NCBI GenBank assembly: GCA_963978545.1
Contig: OZ021732.1
Span: forward strand, 22,669,688-22,733,687
Source of the DNA: Linyphia triangularis
Taxonomy: Eukaryota > Arthropoda > Arachnida > Araneae > Linyphiidae
Direction: 5' to 3'
Length of the DNA: 64,000 nt
Shown: positions 58,946-64,000 of the stretch, one piece after another
Layout of the letters: each line of letters begins with the position of its first letter
How positions within the stretch are numbered: the stretch's first letter is position 1
Made by a program: the position numbers and the translations under genes
The notes under the pieces: generated by a model
Told to the model about the DNA's origin: nothing
What the model saw: only the letters and a program-made list of their open reading frames with translations
Database searches by the model: none

Positions 58946-60332
58946 TGTCTTTTGAATCTTTATGCCTTTAAGTTTAAGAAAATCTTAAAACTATTAAATG
59001 TTAAATAATTCTAAATATTAAAGAATAGAATAATAAAATATTGGCTTGTGAAATAAAAAGCAATAAATAGTGTCTGTAATTCTTTCACAAATTGGTTCCT
59101 TCAGCGTAAATGTTCCTAAATAATTTTAATAAATACAAAGATTTCAAATAAATGGAAGAATCAATACATTTGTTAACCTTAACTAAAATAAAACAATTAA
59201 CTCTAATTTTTACTCAAACAAAATATCATACTCTTTATTGTTGCACATTTATAACAAAAAATTAAAAAATGTCTCATATGAAATATGATCACTGAATGAA
59301 ACGTTAAGAATAACTGAAAAACTCCTTGTAAAGCAACACATTTGAATTTTAGTTCAAAGAAGAAAATAATAGCATATTAATTATAACAATGTTAATAAAC
59401 TCATTCATTATTAATTTTTCCCTGGCAGTACAATCTTCTATTACTATTTCTTAACATTCTATAAAAAATTCTAAATGAAGTTTGCTCAGGTACTAAAACT
59501 TGCAGCCAAAACTTGGAAGTCACAAAAATCTGAATGATGCCACTAAATAAAAAAAAATTACTGTCTGGAGAGACAATTATTTCATCTTAATCTATATCGA
59601 TAGAATAGAAACAAAAACACTTGCCAATTTTTAGTTTTTGGTAGTATTCCATTTATAAAAAAATTCTACAAATTACTGAGTTTGGTGACAAAAATAGTTA
59701 ACAATTTTTACTTATGGGCAACAAGGTTGATCTTATACCTGACAAAAAGACAATTCCATAATCTTTGTATAAAAGCTTACTAAAAAAAAAATTAATGGAA
59801 CTATTATTTTTCAGCAACCAAAAATTAAATTAAACCTTAAGATTTAGGATTTAATAACCATTACAAATTTTTACAACCAGCCATTGCCATGACAACCATT
59901 CTTATTTGATACCATATTAAAAGGAACAAAAACTTTGATTTCTATGCTTCCATACCATAGCACATTCCTCATTGTATATGAAATTTTATTAAAACCTAAT
60001 TGACCCCTAATCATATGTTTAATGTTTCATTAAAATTGACTGGGTATTTTCAGTCTTATAGAAGATAAAAGCAATAGTATGATAGACAGAGAAACACCAA
60101 CCAGATTCGTTAATTTTTGGAAACAGTATATCATGCTAGGCAGATATATGTAAAAAAATCAAGACTGGTTTTTGGACCAATAAACATACTTTCTACATCT
60201 AATAAATGAGAAATAAACATATAAACAGATTTTTACCCATTTCTTATTATACAAAGATAAGATCATCAAAATAAAATTACCTGCTTCATTTTTAGGAATG
60301 AGTAATAAAAACTGGAGCATTTAAACACAGTT
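58946..60332 (-). other. intergenic region and probable 3' UTR of VPS26C
   Basis: AT-rich DNA between the convergent receptor and VPS26C genes. On the - strand, AATAAA hexamers lie at 59990-59985 and 59239-59234 and could end the VPS26C transcript. No coding exon was recognised between the two genes. Confidence 0.5.
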
Positions 60333-60415
60333 TCAAAGTCTGATTATGACAATCGGAAAATTTTCTGTTATGATATGTTCATCTTCAAAAACCACAACAA
60401 CATTTACTTCAAATT
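60333..60415 (-). CDS. VPS26C: VPS26C (DSCR3) last coding exon
   Basis: Read on the - strand, the acceptor TTTCTTTATAG (ending at 60416) is followed by 83 coding bases. The first two complete a split codon, then FEVNVVVVFEDEHIITENFP and IVIIRL, then TGA at 60335-60333. This is the conserved C-terminal strand of the second arrestin-like domain. Human VPS26C ends with a closely similar EVNIVV...HLITENFPLKL pattern. VPS26C joins VPS35L and VPS29 in the Retriever complex, which recycles cargo such as integrins from endosomes to the cell surface. The phase agrees with the upstream exon across a 94-base intron. Confidence 0.93.
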
Positions 60416-60509
60416 CTATAAAGAAATGAATAAACAAATAATGACACATTAAAATCTTATACTAAGAAAGTAATATTATAGGAAAGGCTAAATTAATTTT
60501 AAAACTTAC

Positions 60510-60635
60510 CAATTTTAAAATTATTGGTTATTAAAGTGGGGCAAGTAAACAGTCTTGGAAATATCATATGAATAGGAATTAAAATATTCCTACATGCATC
60601 TCCTTCTCCAATTTGAATGTTTTGTATTTCAGTAG
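60510..60635 (-). CDS. VPS26C: VPS26C (DSCR3) penultimate coding exon
   Basis: On the - strand, the acceptor ATTTACTTTCCAG precedes 126 coding bases: two bases completing an Ala codon, then 41 codons beginning TEIQNIQIGEGDACRNILIP and including MIFPRLFTCPTL, then one base before the donor GTAAGT (60509-60504). The block TEIQNIQI-x2-GD-x-C and xPRLFTCPTL is a VPS26C signature that separates it from VPS26A/B. The phase fits both neighbours exactly. The preceding intron is 2069 bases and carries a truncated SINE at 62200. Confidence 0.96.
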
Positions 60636-62704
60636 CTGGAAAGTAAATATGTTTTATAAATCAAAGAAATATCACTAATATTTAATGATTCATCTAAATA
60701 GTCTTGAAAAACGCATATTACAAAGCCAAGAGATCAAGTTAATCCTAAGAAAACTTTTAGACTATTTTAGTTTATCATACACAGTAATTTTAGGCTAAAA
60801 TAATGTATCCTAATTAAATACTTTTACTATAAATCATTCAAATCGGAATAAAAAATTTTAAATATTAGTCTATTCAATAAGTCATCTAGAAAATATCACA
60901 TGAAAATCACTCATTTAGTCATTATATACATTGTCTTTCAGAAAGGAATCCCCAACTTTGAAAGGACACAAAAGCAAAACAGTGAGGCAAAGAAAGAGGC
61001 AAGTGATGTATTGGATAGACAGACATAGAATTCTAAATATATTGGATTGTAAAATTGATTGTTGGGAATAAAGTTGGTAATGGCTGCATATGGTTTACTA
61101 ATATGGGCCATTTTCATCTGAAGGGATTAATCAATAAATAAAACTGGTGAATATGGGATATTGAAAACCAGCTAATGTGTCTTGCTAACTGAAAGGATGG
61201 GAAAAGGGATGGGTTGCATTTTTAAAATCTGCACACAGAGACCTTCTTCTTGCTTTTAGAACTATTTAGAGTTAATTTATTATGAACAACAATCGGTAAT
61301 TTGCACAGTATTTAAAGATTAAGTAGCTATTTGTGCTGTTAAGGCCTTTTTTCATGTGGGAAACAATAAACACATTCTCACTCTAAACTCTTTCTTACCC
61401 ATTAAGATTTTACAATTGGTTGACACATTTCATCATTGTACCAAATACTGCACACCAGTGAATTAAAAATCCATACCAGTCTATCGAACACAGCTCTTGT
61501 CACTTCTATATCTCACTATTTTGTAAGTTATGTCATATAAAACTTATGGAATGCTTTATGAAAGACCCGGCATAAACACTAAAAGTATGAATGAAACATT
61601 GCTAACATCTAATCATCAAAATAGCATCACTTAAAAATTATTCATCTAAGGAGTATTAGTAAAGACTGCCCTTTTAAAATTTGTCATTAAAAAGGCTTAA
61701 TCTAAGAACCATCAATAAAAAATGACAGAATTTTTCTTAATTGTAATGTTTCTAAATAATACCTCTAAAATTATAACTACTAAGTTACAATACATAAAAA
61801 AAACTTATTCAAGTGAAATGACTAGAAAGCTCATTTAAATAATATTCACAAAGAGTCCAATTAAACATGAAAAAATGTGTTAATAAAATTGTCCAACTGA
61901 ACTAAAAAGCTGTGAAGTAGGAATGATAACGAATTAGATTGTGACAATAACCAACACTAAGAATGCTTCTACCCATGTTTCAATTGTGTTACATCACATA
62001 CAGATCCTAAACATATACAATTTGGCAACATTTATTGACAATAATCTCTCTCTTGTAATATGAAGGGCACATAACAGAAACTACGCTAAACTGGAGTTGC
62101 TTATAAACAAAAATGTCCTGGCTGGTTTTACGGCTTTCTAGGCAAAAAAACAAGTGAGAAACGTCCAAATGGTGATATATCTCATCAAGATGTGAACTTC
62201 TGGTTGGTTGTTTTCCGATTATCTGGCGCAGTCAGCAAAACGAGGGCTATAATATGTGAACTTTTCATATACACTTTTCGGGTTGCATTTTAAAGCATTT
62301 GTGGGGTTGAATTTTAACTTTATCAAAACCTTCAAACTAATACATATCTGTGGAATTTATATATTAGGTTAAGCAAATTGCATATTGCAAGTGCAGAATA
62401 AAAGATAAAAAATAAAAGGGCTTTATACCCAAACTATTAGATATTAACAAAAAATTGTTTTTATCAGCTGCGTTATAAGTGGATCATTCATTCACTTCTA
62501 TTTGTACAATCCAAGGAACTAAATTGTCAAGTTACGAAGCAAATATTACACTAAAGGAATATCAAAAGATTATACAAAAGAATTTTAAAATTACATTTAA
62601 AGTACAGTACTGCAAACTATTTCTAAGAAAATCAACAATGGACTGTTTTTGGCAATATTCAATATTTTCAATTTATTTTTTAAAATACATAAAATGTGTC
62701 TCAC
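60636..62704 (-). other. VPS26C: VPS26C intron, 2069 bp
   Basis: Non-coding DNA between two supported VPS26C exons, with the donor GTGAGA after 62705 and the acceptor TTTCCAG before 60635. It contains a 54-bp truncated SINE insertion. The open frame on the + strand at its upstream edge is a shadow of the neighbouring exon. Confidence 0.85.
62200..62253 (-). mobile_element. family A SINE, 5'-truncated 54-bp tail insertion
   Basis: Only the SINE tail is present (on the + strand GGTTGGTTGTTTTCCGATTA followed by TCTGGCGCAGTCAGC), yet the 10-bp duplication ATGTGAACTT flanks it on both sides (62190-62199 and 62254-62263). So it was inserted already truncated, as expected for LINE-driven target-primed reverse transcription. 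It lies in a VPS26C intron in the same sense as the gene. Confidence 0.88.
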
Positions 62705-62801
62705 CATCCCTTGAATATCCTTCAGAACATCCACAAGTTTCTACACGTACCAATTGAAGTTCAACTGATCGTATTGGAGAATCACATTTTTCAATGCATA
62801 A
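62705..62801 (-). CDS. VPS26C: VPS26C (DSCR3) internal coding exon
   Basis: On the - strand, the acceptor CATTGTCTTTAG is followed by 97 coding bases starting in phase 0 (LCIEKCDSPIRSVELQLVRV, then ETCGCSEGYSRD) and one base before the donor GTGAGA. The run IRSVELQLVRVETCGC-x-EGY-x-RD matches the start of the second arrestin-like domain of VPS26C as known from vertebrates. Joined across the intron, the reading continues into TEIQNIQI, as in the family. Earlier exons (first arrestin-like domain and the residues up to the GEL strand) are not in the remaining 1.2 kb and must lie beyond the right edge. Confidence 0.95.
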
Positions 62802-62803
62802 CT

Positions 62804-64000
62804 AAAGACAATGAGGAAACGATAAAATTGAAACACATGTAAATAATGTAATATTTTAGAGCATATTTAAAACAAAATTTTAAAGATGTGAGTACATGTA
62901 AATTTAAACTTTTAAAATAGTAGGCCTTTTTTTAACTTTAGCTATGTATCAATGCATCATTTGCATCTATTTTGAAGAACGGTTTTATTAAACAGTAATG
63001 TCTTTTTTTTTTTTTCCCCTTCTTTTTTGTTAGCATATCCAATAACTTAGGTTTCATGTCACAATTTACAAGCTTTGAATTGTAGTCACTGTTTTGAAGT
63101 TAAATTTGAATGCCCAAATCAGCAATGAGTTTGACATCAGAATAACATCCAGCAAGTTACAATTTCAATCCTTTTTTCAAATCCTTTATATTAACTTCGG
63201 TTTTGTTTGTTTATTTGTGTGTGTGTGGAGAGCAAATCTGCGGAAGTCTAATTAACCCACTCGACATCAACTGATCGGACTGAAACTTGGCAGATAGATT
63301 TGATGTCGATAACGATACATTCTATCTAGTTTTGGGGGCTATCACTGTCACTAAAAGGTAGCTTTCACACACATTTCTATAATCGTTTTGTAATAAAATA
63401 TTAATACATTCCAATTAACCGATCATTGTCAAAACTCTTTTCTGTAGCCAAAATTATTTTTAATCAGAATAAATAAAAAATAATTGGACGCGAGTGCAAA
63501 ATTTATTATGGAGTGTGTTTCAGTCAATTCAACGTTGCATTGCGTAGTAACGCTGTAAGTAAAGGAATTTCAAACGATCATCGTTGAAACTCTTTTCTGC
63601 TTCCAAAATTGTCTTAATTAGTATGAAAAAAAGATATTTAGACATCAACACATCAATTCACGTTCATTTTTGATAAATAAATTCTCAAACATTTGCTGAT
63701 AGAGATATTTTGATATTTAAAATTAGATGTAAACACCAGGCACACACTAACAACAGAATCGGCGTTATGTTAATGAATATAAAAACTGACAATGCATATA
63801 AAGGATTAATATTAAAAAACTTAGTTTTTATGGTTTAGATTATTAGGCCATTTTTTGCGCATAAATTTCCTTTGTTGTATCTTAAACTTTATCACATATT
63901 TAAGTTAAACTTAAATATTGTAGTTCAGGTGTAGTAATTATATAATGCAAAAAAAAATTATCGACCCAGTAACTATAAATTGGATACTCCGAGTTTATAT
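62804..64000 (-). other. probable VPS26C intron, running off the window
   Basis: AT-rich DNA upstream of the VPS26C exon on its strand. No further VPS26C exon was recognised. It contains an inverted copy of family R, and then two related stretches (about 63415-63485 and 63570-63640, both with AACTCTTTTCTG followed by CCAAAATT) that partly resemble sequence in the Helitron at 43915. Confidence 0.55.
63178..63390 (-). repeat. dispersed repeat family R, best-preserved copy
   Basis: On the - strand it reads through ACCTTTTAGTGACAGTGATA, GATAGAATGTATCGTTATCG, ATCTATCTGCCAAGTTTCAG, TCGAGTGGGTTAATTAG, a CA-rich tract and GAAGTTAATATAAAGGATTT. This gives the fullest view of the family (about 210-230 bp). 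Confidence 0.82.

Overview
This is an AT-rich eukaryotic nuclear window with long non-coding stretches, spliced genes, tRNA-derived SINEs, a BEL/Pao LTR retrotransposon, Helitron ends and many hAT-type elements. Together these suggest an arthropod. A spider or other chelicerate is my best guess, but nothing here proves it. No CRISPR array, operon or bacterial feature is present.

Only two host genes are supported, both at the right-hand end and arranged tail to tail. The + strand carries the terminal coding exon (58282-58703) of a rhodopsin-family neuropeptide receptor of the neuromedin-U/pyrokinin/CAPA type, with TM6, TM7 with NPxxY and the cytoplasmic tail, followed by a poly(A) signal. The - strand carries the last three coding exons (62801-62705, 60635-60510, 60415-60333) of VPS26C (DSCR3), the arrestin-like subunit of the Retriever endosomal recycling complex. 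These exons are too short to appear as long ORFs, but splice sites, codon phase and protein motifs agree. The earlier exons of VPS26C lie beyond the right edge. The earlier exons of the receptor were not found in the 58 kb to its left.

The rest is mobile DNA and its remains. The largest element is a complete BEL/Pao retrotransposon (25394-31655): two 258-bp LTRs with four differences, a TATT target duplication, and one gag-pol frame broken by four stop codons. At 18495-21950 an old hAT copy is split inside its zinc-finger remnant by a second hAT element (19047-21816), which itself carries a SINE. Other elements with visible target duplications are a 154-bp MITE (5204), a 1.57-kb element (8053) holding a TA-flanked element (8350), a pogo/Tigger-like MITE (15151), two copies of one hAT MITE (17104 and 37687), a Helitron (43915), a TA-flanked element (46217) containing a 131-bp-arm hairpin, a piggyBac-like MITE (48398) and a hAT-like element with internal tandem repeats (55517). 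tRNA-derived SINEs are at 11323, 32052, 50979 and 22254, with a 54-bp truncated insertion at 62200.

The remaining AT-rich stretches hold homopolymer runs, minisatellites and dispersed repeat fragments. I found no convincing undescribed molecular system. The points most worth a second look are the broken but young BEL element, the nested transposons, the long hairpin and the hidden VPS26C exons.
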